From assembly GCA_025642065.1 (NCBI GenBank), contig JAODUP010000465.1, positions 109,501 to 173,500 on the forward strand: 64,000 nucleotides of DNA, read 5' to 3'. This document shows, piece after piece, positions 22,055 through 37,800 of the stretch. The notes under the pieces were generated by a model. That model saw only the letters and a program-made list of their open reading frames with translations, was not told the DNA's origin and searched no databases. This DNA comes from Paralvinella palmiformis. Its lineage: Eukaryota; Annelida; Polychaeta; Terebellida; Alvinellidae. The stretch's first letter is position 1. Every line of letters begins with the position of its first letter. The translations under genes and the position numbers were made by a program.

Positions 22055-25000
22055 CTGTAACAGAAACAAACAAGAAAAGATCATAACTATAAAACATCAT
22101 GTTTCATCAACATAATGCCATATGGTGATATAATTTGACACTTGTTAGACAATTTCTTCAAAATCCATCTATATAGCAAATAGTGTTTTAGTGAAATAGT
22201 GATACCTCTAAGTTAACCAAGGACAATACTGATAATGCTAACTTTATCTGAGGCAAATAATAAATCGGGATCAGGTCATATTTTTCTAACTATATTCATA
22301 TTTTTGTGTCGTAACTGAATTACATTACAAACCTCGAACCCAAGGACAAGAATAATGAAATTATATCAAGTCAATAAATCATATCAGAAAATAAACAACT
22401 TCAAAAACACTTTAAGATAATTCATTTCCTCCAGTGACCTTTAACACAAACATTGAAGTACTTGAAATGACATTAACCAGTGAAGTGTTTTATACAATGG
22501 ACTTTATGATAAATGTTTTATACCAACAGCTGATTCGTAGTTTAAGTATCATAAACACACAGTAAGCAATACATACACATCTCCTTTGTGTATTTCCTGT
22601 CTGTTTCTGCCATCAAAAGAAACCCAAGCATTGCTGCGAGCCTCCGGAGATACCATGATCTGAAATGATTGCATTATTCGGTGGTCTGAGTATTTATGAA
22701 CAATATTTCTCACTCTACTAACATTCAACATCAAGCTGATCAATTGAATGTATTAATCTTTAAAGGACTCGCATCATATTATCTTACTTTAATGCTGACT
22801 GGACTGAGGTATAAAAAATCAAGGAGTAAACTAACTGAAGTATGCTCAGTTTGTAAATGATACAGAATGGTATCAAGCCAAGATAAAAGTACTCCACTGT
22901 ACTGACTGTCACACTCTATATTTACAACATGTACTATTCCGTAGGTGATCACCATCACAATACAGGGCTGATAACTTCCGACGTCATAGAATTCAGTTGA
23001 TAACATTAACTTAAACAATCTACAGAATTAGCTTCAGTAATGCTTTCCATTTGGTAGACACACAGAAAATACTGACAACAGCATGTTATTGTAGTCCATT
23101 GAAGATTGGTTGTTTAACAAAAATAACGTTTCATTAAAACTACTTATATTGTTTCAAAATCTGCTTTGTCACTGAATGCAAGACTCACTGACACATTAGG
23201 AATGTAAAGATGGAATACAATCATTTACATTTACAGACTCTTCAACTGATATTAAAGTCTGATTAAAACCTCATTTTAATAATTATCCACTCTCGGCCAT
23301 TTAACCATTCACCCATAACTATAGAACTACTCAGTCTAGCTCCGTATGTTCTAACTATCTAACCATTAAGTGGTCAGTATTTAAATGTTCATTATACATC
23401 CAGATAACAATTACACACACACAAACCTTAATCTCTACACCAGCTGGCACTACAATAGGCCTGAAGGACAAAGAGTGAGGACATATTGGTGTTATCATAA
23501 TAGCGGGTACATTAGGATGACACATGGAGGCACCAGCAGCAGCCGAGTAGGCAGTACTTCCTGTAGTCGTTGCAATGATGACACCTAGACAGAGAAATAT
23601 GGACTACAGATAACCAGCATTACTATATAATATAAAATATATTAACAGGATTTATTTGTTGGACAATGTGTGCATGTGTGTGTGTATATGTCTGTGTGTG
23701 AATGTATATGTTTGATATATGTGTATGTGTAAAAAAACACTATATTATGTAGGCAAAATTTGAACACACACATAAAACCCCTCTCATATTACATATGGAG
23801 ACACAGAGTCATGATACTAGTATCAATCTACATACCATCTCCCTGTACTGATGTGATATATCTATGTTCTATATACAAGTCAATGTTACATAAGAAAGCT
23901 GAAGGACCTCTGTCAACAACCAGCTCATTCAACATCTGTAACAAGTTGCAAACAAATAAAACTTTGTTCTATTTATCAAAAACATTTCTGCAAAATATAA
24001 ATAATTTAAACTCGCACATAAACTATTTTGAGACTGACCAGTATGTAGCGTTTATTCTCTTGTTCACATTTAGTCACTGGGTCTCCCTTGTGGCAAACTG
24101 AACATTTCAACCTCGTACGTAAAATAAGTGGTACATTTCCTGGCAAAACAGACAAATATATTTCTTTATCTCAGGAGTAAAATGGTTAATGTAATCTGTG
24201 GAATTTCGGAAAGGCTTAAATATGATTAATAAATAAACACCCTATTAGAAATCTGTCGAAAGTGAAGAATTATTTTAATAAAAACAATCACAATTTACAC
24301 AAAGCAAATATTGGTAATTACCAAAAATATAACAGAAATAAATGCTATGAAACACAAAAAAAGTTATTTTTGTATTTGATCATCACCTAGTAAATGTAAT
24401 GATAAAGCATGGATTTTAATTTGTATTAATGATCAGATAAAATCAGAGTGGCATATATTAAACAAAAAATAAGTTTTCAAATGTATTTACCTTCAAGAAC
24501 CTGATTAACTTTATCCCTGAAGTCAGATTTGAACTCAAATGGTGACAAGAAACCAAGTGATCCTAAGTGGAATGCCATAACAGGTGGAACACTAGCCTGA
24601 AATAATATTGGACACCAGCTGATAGCGCACACTAATTTTTACATTAAACAAATCCTTTAAAATTTAACACAAGATGGGTGCTAATTTAGCCCTTCTATCA
24701 ACAAAACAATATAAATATAATTTATAGACTATTAATCAACAACTTTGTGTTGTCTGAAAATATTTTGGGAGGGACAAGGATATTTTGGCTCATTATCATG
24801 ATCATTTTCATTTGTAAAACCAGTCATTGTTAACCTTACTCTGTTTGTTTGTCTGCTTTTATTAAAAAAAATCAAACGTTTACAACAAGGCTACAGAGAC
24901 TGTACCTGGAATAAAGTAGAAGCATACAGCAAAGTACCATCTCCACCAAGTGTTATGATCAAATCAATCTTATCTGTCAAATCATCTTCACCTGGAAATT

Positions 25001-26156
25001 GAAACATCAAAGGTGTCACTAAAAACCTAGTAAATTACATGTGTATTTATTATTTTAGATGCAAATTCACATAATAATCAAACTGGCATTAAATAAGTGT
25101 GTTTTTTGGGGGTACATATTGATACATTTATGTTGGACAATTACATAAGTGCAATTCTAATTGTGCCAGGTCTTGTAACATCACCTTATGTACTTTCAAA
25201 ATACGTTATTTTCTACAGTTGTTATAACACAATGAGTTCCAACATAATTATATGACAGATAATTATTAAAAACTATAAAACATATTTACAGAGCAGTAGA
25301 CTTACTATACTTTCAAGGTTAAAGCAATATATGTTTTAGTTAGCATTGCATCCAATTGCCTGCCAACACGGTTATATTTCACTAATGTGACAATTTAAAA
25401 GAAGTTATAATTTGACATAGTATCCACACTTTAAAACACATATTCTCTACAAACAGAAAGCCAACCCAAATCACGTCAATGGTCAAAATAAATTAAAACT
25501 TTACAGAACACTTATTTGCATCCTTTTTATTATAAAAATTATATATAATATGTCTACCGATTGTTTGCCCTAATTTTTAAGTTTGTTGAAATTAAATATT
25601 TAAAAAAAGGACTACAGAAATACTTGGTGATAGTAATTATACTTATTTTTAGTATTATTATTTACACCTGCTGTCAAACTACTACTTAATTATTTCAGGT
25701 TATTATTAGTTACAGGTAAAAATAATTTAAACCTTGATCTATTTGATTTCCTAACATCTCCAGAACAGATAACTTATCACCACCAACATCAAGATAATAA
25801 TACTGTTAACCTTCTTCACGGTTATTAATAATCATTATCTAACAAATATTTCTGCCATCGAGTTACCTTCTTTGAATGTACAAAGTCTGTTTGATACTTT
25901 CATATATTCTTGATGTTTCTTTAACAGTGGATCATCAACGACTTTAGACTCAACAAATACAACCATCTGCCTCTCCTGAAGTATAAGAAACAAATGTTAG
26001 ACATATACACCTATCACACAAGCAAAGGGCAAGTAGCCACCTATAGGCACTTATACCAGAGAATAGTAACAAAAAGTAGGGATAATAACACTATAGAAAA
26101 TATATCAGTAATTAAACAATAGACAAATTTGTAAATATTGACTATATTTGGGCATG

Positions 26157-26197
<41 letters not shown>

Positions 26198-26201
26198 AAT
26201 T

Positions 26202-26242
<41 letters not shown>

Positions 26243-26371
26243 GTCAATTTACATGTATCATATAGTATCCAAAAAATATAAACATATTTGTGTGTGTGTG
26301 TGTGTGCTAATATAAGCTTTTGGGCTTTTAATTTCCAAATAACTCTACTTGTTATTATATGTGAAACTATT

Positions 26372-26422
<51 letters not shown>

Positions 26423-27063
26423 CGCCTTCATAGAAATCAGTGATCTATGTTTAGTATTTCTTTTTGAGTTTGAATAGGAAGTAGAGGTAGGTTGATAAAT
26501 ATCAATAATTATCATATAAACTCTGGTTCATACTTTCATCATATAGGTAGGTACATTTATGTTTACTTTTAGCATATAAGAAAAGGGACACTTCTGTTAA
26601 CTAACTGGACCTCTACAATGTATTATATGGTATTGAGAAAAGGGGAGGAGAAAGGTATACAAACTGAATATTATTCCTACTTGGCTTGGTTTCTTTATTT
26701 ACCATTTAGTATTCGTCTGTATTAATAAAAGTAACTTCAAGAAGCTTATAGTTATAGAGGACTTGAAGAGAATCGCTTTATTCTCAAGTGGTTAGTGATA
26801 CTTACACCAAAAACAAACGCTTGAGTACTTCTGTAAAGTACTCACTCAATGTCTGATGTAATGTATTAATGATCACAAACATCTATGTGTGTCTGTATGT
26901 GTGCACGCGCACATAACAATTCATTTCACTAGAGGCTTAGATAGGAATGTAGGTTCATAGCGTACAAGCAAAACTCCACATTTCTCAAACTTTCAGTGTT
27001 AAACTCTAGGTCATGCATGGATAGATTTACTGTGTGTAGCATAAGTGGCTAGCTTTATATATA

Positions 27064-27124
<61 letters not shown>

Positions 27125-30100
27125 TGAAGGTTATGAAGTGAATTTCCAATAATATTTATTTAATATTATTAATTTCAATGAACTTTGGACAACAACATAA
27201 CATAACTATTTTGTTTACCTTAATTAACCAGGACACCAGCTCCACAAATGGTGTAATAACCATTTCATCATGAATCTTCTTAAGGATGAGAACTGTAAGA
27301 GGTGACTTATACCATGTCAATCTCTGGCTGCCAGGATCCTGAAGTGTCCTGTTATAAAGTATGAACATCAACATGAAGAGGGGGTGGAATATTGAGCCAG
27401 AATATAACTATTGTCACATCAGCTATCACAAATCATGTTGTTGATGCACTTAAAGTTTTCAAAAGAGATCAGTTTTCAGAACCACTCAGCATTTACAATT
27501 GGCAACCCGAATAACATAAATATGAAAATTTACAAATTTTACTATAACATAAATATTTATCGCACAAAAAGTTGTACAGTAGCTACTATTTTCTAACATC
27601 TGAGGGAGGAAAAAGCCAAAATATAATACCAACACCTAAAGTTTTAATAAATGACTGCAAATCAACAATATGATTATTTTGAAAATATCTCATTGAAAGT
27701 AAGAAATTCTAAACTTTTAAACCTGCTGAGATATGATGACTCAGCACATTCAATGGTTCACTCAAATAATTTTTGTAACACTAATAACATACCGATAACA
27801 AACATCACTAATCAGATCAGTCTAACTGATTGTACTTCAGATAACTTCAAGTGATCTTTTGTAAGCTATCTGTACTGATCCACAGCATGTCAATAATCTC
27901 AACATGACAGTTTAATACTAATTAGTGGCTTGGTGAGCTTCAACACTACCCCCCACACACATTCACCCGCACCCCATCCCCACTAACTTCCATCAATTCA
28001 TTCTAGCCACACAGTTAGTTATTAGTAAGTATCTAAGGCAAATATTAAAATGTGATATGGAAAATTGGCTTCTCAGTCTGATTTAAGGTGTGAATGAAAA
28101 CATCTTTGGGAAAGATCACTGTTTTTAAGATCACTGTCACATGTCTAATTGCTACCACTACCAAGTTTTATGTAAAGAATGTTTTTCGTCACTCCTATGA
28201 TTAAAACTAAGATTCCATATATGCAGTATGCAACCGCGGAAAAATGGAAAAGTGTGTAAATGGATGAGAGTGCTTCCATATGTCTGTCCGGCAGTTGAAA
28301 ATTGCTGCATACGTGGCAAACTGAATTGCCCCATGTAGCAATTCATGCGGCAACTTAGTACAAAATCAGATAGGGAAATCAAAAAATGGTATCAGGAACG
28401 GGTGTTTCCGAAACAATTTGATGAGATTTAACAATGAAAGAAACCAATCTTCCTCCATATAATGATATAACACCGGAGCAAACCATTATCTGGTGAATCT
28501 AATGTATTGTTGGAATTACTCTCATTATAAATGTGTGGTGTTGTGTGTTAAAATGGAGATGTTTATGTTTAAAGAAAGTTGTTTCCTTCCCTTCTGATGG
28601 CTAATACTATAACAAACCTTATCTAATCCAATACTGCTTGCGTTATCTTAGCTAGGAATAAAACTAGAAGATATCAGTTGAGGTCAAATTTAGATAACAA
28701 CACTTATTAAATGATGCTTGGGTCGAATTTGTTACAGTTCTGTCTGTCTGTGTTTGTGTATGTGTGTTTGCAGCAATTTTCTGCTTGCCTGTATATGTAG
28801 GTCTACAGGCTGATGGATTACCTACTAATCCCTACATATAAACATATCTCGTCTTCCATAAGAACAAAATGTTTAGGATAGAACAGACATTAAGGATGAT
28901 AACTTCTCATAATCATACAGGCGAACTAGTTTTTATGATTATATTTCTTTTAATCACTTAACATTTTTTAACAAAATACTATTTAGTATTTTCACTATTT
29001 AGAGATGTTTTGTATTCAATGTCTTATTTAAGCAGCAAACTGAACCAAACCTAAACTATAATGTCAAAGGAGTAATTGTATAGAGGCATAAACAAACTTT
29101 TAAAACATGTAAAGAACTACCAATGGCACGTCACTCATCAAACAAAAAACATTTCAAAAGTCCACCAACCAACGATGACCCGACACTTAACTGACATCAA
29201 CACCAATTCAACATGAAACGCAAAATGTGATTAAAAATGTTATTCAACTTACAGCACATTATTTTGGACTTTCATCAGGCTTGCCTTTGGCCCAAACTTG
29301 TGACTCGGACTGGCTCCATACAGCGACTTGGTACGTCTGTCAAGATTAACGTAAGAAAAGTAAATAATCATACATGGGTCACAGTTCTAACAATAAATGA
29401 CTTTTCATTTATGCTGTAATAATTAGGATCTGGCCGATTTAGACATAAACACAAACACGATAAAACACAATTAGATGAGTATATTATAAACTTAAGAGAC
29501 AAAGACAATTTTATTTATACTTGCTACCTATTAAACAGTGAACGTGTAAAAGACCGAGTCCATTAAACAGACATTAAAGTGTACATTATTACAAAATAGG
29601 AGACCGTAAAGCTTCACTTTCAGTAGTTGTGTCTGATTTAGTTAGCATTAACCCATTAATAACAAATACCATGACAGTACTAGGAGTACTGTCATGATAT
29701 TAACTCAGTACTAATTAGAAATAAACATTTCTGTATGAAAAATACTGAAAAGTAAAAGGTCTACTTTTCCTCAGAAAAAAAATAATGTAAACATATACAG
29801 ACTCTCTCTTACTTCGGTAGACTAGAAGTTTTATTTACCGAATATAACAGGCTATTACTAACCTATAGGCTACATTCTGATAATGTTAACTCATTGGAAT
29901 ACTTAGGAATGTGTATATAATTGTACTATTATTAATATTAAGACTCTGTGAATGTATTCTCACACACACACACATACAAACGCACACCAACCTGCAGTTT
30001 GCGCGATATCTAAGATACATATACTCCGAATTATCCTCTTTATCCATGTGTCTCTATCTCTCTCTCTCTCTCTGAGAGAGGTTTGACACACCCACATAGA

Positions 30101-31775
30101 CAAACAGAGCCACAAGCGCAGTGACCTCCAGTGAGGGTAGAATTCCATCACACACACACACAAACACAGAGAAAAAGCTTTTTTAAACAAAGACAAAGTG
30201 CCTAAATTCAGCCACCCATTATAACTAGCATGACATGCATTAACATTTATTATAAAACCTGTAGTCATTGATGGGTCAAGGCACATAAAGTGTTCTCTAT
30301 CCAAATTCATTAAAAAATGTGTTATGGTGTAAGCAAACTATCCACAGTTAAAGGAGATGAAAACTAGAGCTGTCAGTGTGGTATGGCTATCATTATCTTA
30401 TATGTGGCTCCATCTAGATATTATGATCATTGTCTATAAATACATAAATGGATGCATAATACAGTTGATCCTGTTCAAAGACATGTAAAAAAACAAAGCT
30501 GTAATAAAAATAATAATAGCTATGATACCACTAACAGAAAATCATTTATATGTAAATGTTATGTAAATGACAATCATGCAGACATGTACAGTTACCTGCT
30601 ATGTATTAAACTCTATACATTTATATAAACACACACACACACACAGACATCCATTTGGACAAAATGTGTGTATTTGTACAAACAGGCACACTATACATGT
30701 GTATGAAGGATAATGTTTGTATAAACATCAACTATTATTGCTTTCACGAAAGTAACATAATAATAACCTGCAAAATGTATCTAAAATAGGCCTGATTACA
30801 AACTAAAACTAGACCTTGTTGTTTGCTCTGTGTGTAATATTTACAGGACAAATGTAGCCTTCACGTCTTGTTAAAGAAACATGAATCATTTTCATATCAT
30901 ATTTTGAAATTTAAAACTGAGTTTATTTAGTTTCCTCCGATTCAAATTTAAATTCAGTGATATTACAAAATTTTAATTAAGTAACACACCCAGACACACT
31001 TTCACACAGGTAACATGCTTAGCAGACAACAAACTCCATGCACCAGAACGATAAATGTAATGACAAAACTTCAGACATAACAATTCTTCATATTTCAAAT
31101 CAATTTTTAAAACAAACAAAACCCTATTTAACACTAAACCAAAAAGATTATCAGAGAATAAAACACAAAAAGTACAGACCAAAAAAGAATTATCTTGATT
31201 TAAAAATAGGCCAAAGACATTATTTCAGAAGAAAAAAAATATATATATAATATATATATATAATAATAATAATAATATATGGCCACGTCTGTTGACAAAA
31301 TCTACTTACAAAAATGATACACTCAAACACAATCCAATTGTAGAGCTGAGTGGATTTCGGTGTCATACTGTATGTCACAATAAGTATAATAAACTAGTAT
31401 TTAGCTTAATACATATAGAGTATATAGACCGAGACATCCTGACAAACTATATTTCTCAACGTTATAACACTGACTAAGCTTTTCATGTCTTGGTTATAGT
31501 CTGATGTATTTCTAACTGGAGACTGGATTCTGACCAATCACCGCCATCACATGTATCATCTTACAACCAATGAGAGGTCTTAAAATGATTCACGGCCCTG
31601 ATTATGTAAACACTACACAATGACCTGTCTTATATATATATAATACAAGTAGAATGACACAGAGACATAATTGGTGTATAAGTACATCTACTATATTATT
31701 TTTGTTCTTATACGTGAGTTTGAAGATTTGAGATTACATTACTGATGACGGATGAATATTACAAGTAAATGATTG

Positions 31776-31806
<31 letters not shown>

Positions 31807-34800
31807 GGGGGGGGTTAATGTACTTAGCCTTGGGGGGGGGGTTGATGTACTTAGCCTTGGAAGGCTTGGTGTACATCTGTTTTGGTGGGAAATCCCACCA
31901 AATATGGGTAATAATTCAAAATTAAACCCATTTCCTAGAACACTTTGGACTCCAAGGTGTTCTGGGAAGTGGGAAGTTGGTGGGAGAGTGAGCGCAATAC
32001 TCTTAGTTCTTATTGTTACAATTAACATTCAAATACAAACACCAAACAGCATAACATAATAAATACCATTGCCTATATCTGTTGACATCTAATAATATCA
32101 CCCAAAAATATCCCCCCCCCCCATTTACTCTAACTACCACCATCATCACAAACCTTTACCTGCTAACGGTAACCGCACACACACACGCGCGCGCACACAC
32201 ACACACAAAAACTATATTTGACAAACATCTATACAAATCATATTGTTCTCAAAGCCAAAATCTTATTATAGAAACTGTTATTTATACAATAAGCCATATA
32301 ATCTTCTACAATGTCACTCACAAACAGACTAAAAATCGGTTCACAGATACGACCAGATCCTGAATTAATCAATATCTTTAAATCTTAATCAACTCAAGAA
32401 TATTCAAAAATGAGCACCCGGACAACAAGCTCATTTAAATAAAATCACAACACGTTTGTTACCAGGTGAAGAAGAGAAATAAAATACAATGAGGTCATTG
32501 GAGGGAAAAACAGCATAATTACCTCCGACTTTCTGGTTCTGAACACAAACAAGGCTTTCCCCTTTCAACCAGTATATGGCTATTTTCATCTATCATTAAC
32601 TCCATGTGTAAAATAGATATCGTATCCAGTAATCGAAACACTTCTGCTGTAATTAGTAACGCTGATAAGCCAAGTGTCTGTATATAGCTCCATTATAACA
32701 ATTTATTGTGACAGAAAGACGCTGGGATACAAGCATTTTATGCTAATGTTAGTTCGCCAACAACTGATCACATCGGGTAAAGTTGTGATGTTCACCGACA
32801 AATCGTCCAAAGATGGTGTGTGTGTGCGCCAACAAATGACATCACACCACCCTCTACATCATCCAGCGAACTATGAATCATACAGACCCACACATAGTCC
32901 AACGACACATTGGTCAATGTACCAGTAACACCGACAAACAGAAGATACTCATTTGAAGGTGTCGTTATGTGGGACGGTGGCTAATTGAAAGGTGCCCTTC
33001 ATATCATACACAGGTTGATAAGGACACTGGTTTATTATATGATGTGTATATAATGATGTATCTACTGATAACAGAAGCTCATTAAAGCCAGGTAGGGTGA
33101 GATTAAATCAGACTGACTAAGACCAAATAATTATCAGCTAACAAAACCAAAATACTCTTCAAGGTCATGTAACAATTGTACGGGTATATTAGTACATTTA
33201 TACATCTCTCATATTCAAATCGGTGAATAACTTGAATATAGATCTATGACCTATCTAATATCTATAGATTTTTTACTTTTATGTGGGCATGTTAATTTAT
33301 ATAATTATGAGTAGACATAAAGTTTATATAGTGAAATATATGTAAAAAAACATGCAGGTATCATACAAAAATACATTAGAAAATAACCAAATACAGACTC
33401 TCATAATAAACAGTCAGATACAACACCATGTTACATAAAAATACATTTAATCCTACAAGGCAATGTCAGATTATATTGAGTCCTGAGGGAATAAAATTGC
33501 ATATGCATTTAATTGATTGCGTATGGTTTTCATAAAACAAAATTTTTTATTTCATAAAACAGACGTTATTTACATAATTCAGTCATTCTGAAAACATACA
33601 GGCGAATACCATAAATGATAAAACACATTAAAATATAAATATAGGAGGAACTAAACTCTGGTCTGGATATATGAGCAAATGTATTATTGTATATGTATAG
33701 AGATGTCATACAAATAGCCAAAGGTGAGACAAGTGCAAAACTTGTATGGTTTTACACACCCACACCCACAGAGAGAGAGAGAGAGAGATGTGACTTGTTT
33801 CAGGAATTGTGACACTTAAGTAAGTGGACAACAAAGACATTAAATGTGACGGCACACAAAAGTAAACAGCTGATATAATGGTAGAAATCTTAATTGTAAT
33901 TTTAATGCATTTCAATATTATAATTCCTAACCTCATCACAGATCAACCTCTGTACTTGACACATAAAACACAAAAAAACACTGCCATCTGATACCACTCT
34001 GACATTCTTGGTATAGTAGTTCCTGTCCACCGGTCTGTGTGATGTGTGTAGTGCTGTAGTGTAGTGTACTTATAACCTCACTGGAGTCTCGGAATAGCCT
34101 GACAAAGTCAAAAGGGGACAGAAGTACGTAGTACCACCCTTCCGTAGTACCACCCTTCCGGTACAAACCATAAACAAGACTCCATCGTTGTCCCCTGCTC
34201 TCACAGCCTGTCACACCGTAGTAACTGAGCTCGTAAGGATCCAGAGAGATCTCGGAGCAGCTGGAGCCCCAGAGGTCCAGTGTGCAGGACCCATCGCCGT
34301 ATGGACACGTATTGACACTCGCCAATCCAATCCCAACTATTGATAAATAACGACCAGATAGAGGGCCATCTGTCATGAAATACAGTTTATACAGCAGGAA
34401 TACTCAAAACCAACCCTGTGCTGCCCGGATAGGATCTTACCCGGTATTCCAGAAGCTATGATATGTCAGACGTAAAACTTAGAGAGCTGAAGACGGAGGT
34501 ATTGGCCCATTGGCGCTCTTCAAAAAAACACTTCAACGGGGACATTATTAACTGGCAGAATTCTATAAACCTGTCACAGTATCTGTAACCACGGTACCCT
34601 CCAAAACCACAAAATTAATACACCTATCGGACAGCTCATTTGGTACTACAGACTGGACGACCCCTGGTGTGTAAATTGTTAAAGGAAAGTATATTATCTA
34701 TCATTCATTTATAACTAGTAACAGTCAACTAGTATGATGATGTAATGTTAACTTAATAATATCAACAGAACAACAAGTTATATTAAGCTAAGTGTAATAT

Positions 34801-37800
34801 TTAATCAGAAACAATTAGACACCACAGCTTCTAACGTCATTAATAATATTAACACTAAGGTGAGACTCATTGCTGACTTGGCTCTAGTTAATCCTGTGGA
34901 GAGAACCCACAATATACATGTATTACAGTATTACCTATTTATAATATATATATATATATATATATATAGTTACTTTGAGTAAATATTGTACTTCTTTGTG
35001 GACTTTAGAAATATTAATTCAATTCAATAATCCTGATATTCTTTCCTTGTAGTATTCAGAAAAGCCAGGAGTACTCTTAAATAGGAAGATTTTGATGATA
35101 TTTTCCCATTTCTTTGTCATATTTCTGTGATTAAGAACAAAATAAAAAGTTTCTGCAGCATTTCCCATTGGTACTGATAATGTTATTTCATATCTTATTG
35201 AATTGCTGACTTTATTATAATTTGCAAAATTCCTTAAATTAAAAGGATACAAAATCCTAAGGAATTTACATAATTTCTCTACTATTATGTATGTATTTAA
35301 ACTAGTTATTCCCATGCTATTCTATGGTATTAATCAACACAGTCATTAATTTTCCATTTCAATTATACATAAATAAGTATTAATTTTCTAAGTAACACAT
35401 CATCGGTGCTTATTTACTTGTTGAACTAACGTCACCTCAACATTATGTGCTGCCACCTACAGTAAAGTGGTATACATAAACTGCTCAATCACTAGATGGC
35501 AGCAGCTAACAGAAGTGTTAATACTTGGTACTTAAATAATTATATATACCGAATAAGCGACAACTTCACTTTAGTTTATATCAAGATTTACTAAAGTACA
35601 ATCTAGCAGGCTAATGGGGAGTTCTATCTTTGTTATAGGAAAGGAAAAATATAACCGATTAGACTTCTCTAGGTTAATGACCACTTGGCTGGCTGTATGT
35701 CCCACTAACTCACATTATCTACAACCACAAGTCTGCCAATCTATCATCACAAAAGAAATATCTGCCATTCTCACCCAACTCTATCACGAGCAGATTTATA
35801 ATTTAATCAAATTTTCTGCAGTCCTAGATTTAATTTCCTCGAAGTCTTTACACCGGGTTTTGTGCAGTAAGGATAAACATACTGCTCTTCAAACTATGGA
35901 GCACAAATCAAGCTCAATGATGACTTGTAAGGACCACACAAACAAACCTCCAACCTGTTTAAATCAGCCAAACGTTCCTATTACCACCAATATTGGATCT
36001 GGCATGCGAATGTCATTAAACAGGATATTCAGACACAAATCAGATACATAACAGAAGAAACATTAAGCACTTTTTAACCATTTTTAATTCGTCATAGGAA
36101 AACAATCAAAAATAAGAAAGTGGCCGCTTAATGGAATTAATTCATACTTAATTATAGCCGAGCCAGGTATAACAATTAAATTAGTGTCAGAGAAGAGCTG
36201 TCATATTCCTAATACGTTATAAATTATCTTCATCATTATTGTCTTAAATCTATCATCTAATGATGATCAAACTCAACACTATTAACTATACAGTATAACA
36301 CTAGTTTAATCATGCCTCTAAGTCTAACATCAAGCTGACTATGCACTTGATTTTAAGTTAAAAAGTGTGCATGGGATTATAAGGAAGGAAATTCAGTGAC
36401 ACATTAAAGTTAAACACACAAACACTTCAGAGTTCTCATCATTATACAACACAACACCACATCGGAACAACACACACGAGTATAAAACTCCGAATCATGC
36501 TTACCCGATCAACTCCAACTTCAGTTTCAAGCTTGTAGGAAGAAATGCTTTAATATTGTAAATGAACAGCATATAAATAATCACCTCCCAGTTAACCACA
36601 AATATTCCAGGGATATTTTATTTGGTTATGACTGAGCGGATGGCGAAGTAAAAATTGGTGGCTTGACATTCCCCAATACCTAGGTCAAGATCTTATTTTA
36701 ATAGTAATTTAGTATTTAAACAGAGGCTTGCTCATCTTACACATCACCTGTTCTGATCATACAATGTATACACGGTATAATACAGGTAACACATTGGGAA
36801 ATGGAAGCTGATGTTGATGAAAAAAACAGAAAGGCATGTATAAATTATAAAGTATAGCTTCCGTTTTCTGTTTATTTAAAACTAACAATGCAAATGAAAT
36901 ATTATATTTCATACTAATCATCTTTTCCATTTTTTATGTGAATGCTGCTAGAAAAACGTGTATAACATTGCCACAATACTGAAATTTGTATAACAAATTA
37001 TTAATTTGTAAGTGATGTTTGGACTGGAAGTTCTGCTGCAATTAAATAACAGACCAAAATAACCAATTTGTCTTTGATAATTTCAAGACACCAATTACTG
37101 GTTACAGTATAATTTCTTTAATTTAATCACAGTTATTAATTAATTTCAAGTATCTGCAGATATTTATAACCGTGCTAGTCTCTTCAAAGATACAGACAGA
37201 CTTTTAATAAAAAGTAATGATTCTTTACACTTTGTGTGACAAGAAATATGGTGAGTATTTTATAGTTACATCAAAATAATTAAAACAATAGGATAAATGA
37301 CCTCCAAAGGCAATGAAGTAAAATGAAGGCTGGAACACTCTTCAGACCAGCTGGGGTTTGAATCCAGGTGCTACAGATTTGTTGCTAACCACACTACTGG
37401 TTAGGCTACAGAGAGGCCTATCATATTAGATCAAGATGATCAAGTAAAAGTCTTGGCAGTGTTCAGTCCTTCATGAAGTCTGACAACCAGCTTCTGGATC
37501 AGTATAAGTCATTAATATTCTACTTCCTTTGATAGAACAAGACGTTAATATGATTTTTAAAGATCAGAAATAGGGACTAATATCTGTACCAAAAGGTGAC
37601 CATTTCAGGTCAAGAAAAAACTGAAACAACGTTTTTATTGTGAGTACTTTGTGCATTGTTCCAAGATTATGAGTTTGACCAACCCCTGTAATAAGTGCGT
37701 CAATGGGCTCGATTCTTTTAGAGGGTATTGGCACAATAGAAGTTTGGTAATTATTAAAAACTTATTTTAACATTTTTCACAGCCAGGATCTCATCTACAG

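Noticed and set aside
23385..23588. Plus-strand ORF
   Set aside because: Antisense of NADK exon 9.
29960..30310. 116-codon minus-strand ORF
   Set aside because: Includes simple-repeat translations ([12 protein letters not shown]) and no known motif.
34376..34420. Alternative NADK first exon ending near 34 kb
   Set aside because: No donor in the ORF at 33939-34376 gives the phase 2 needed to join exon 2, so it is reported only as an unclassified ORF.
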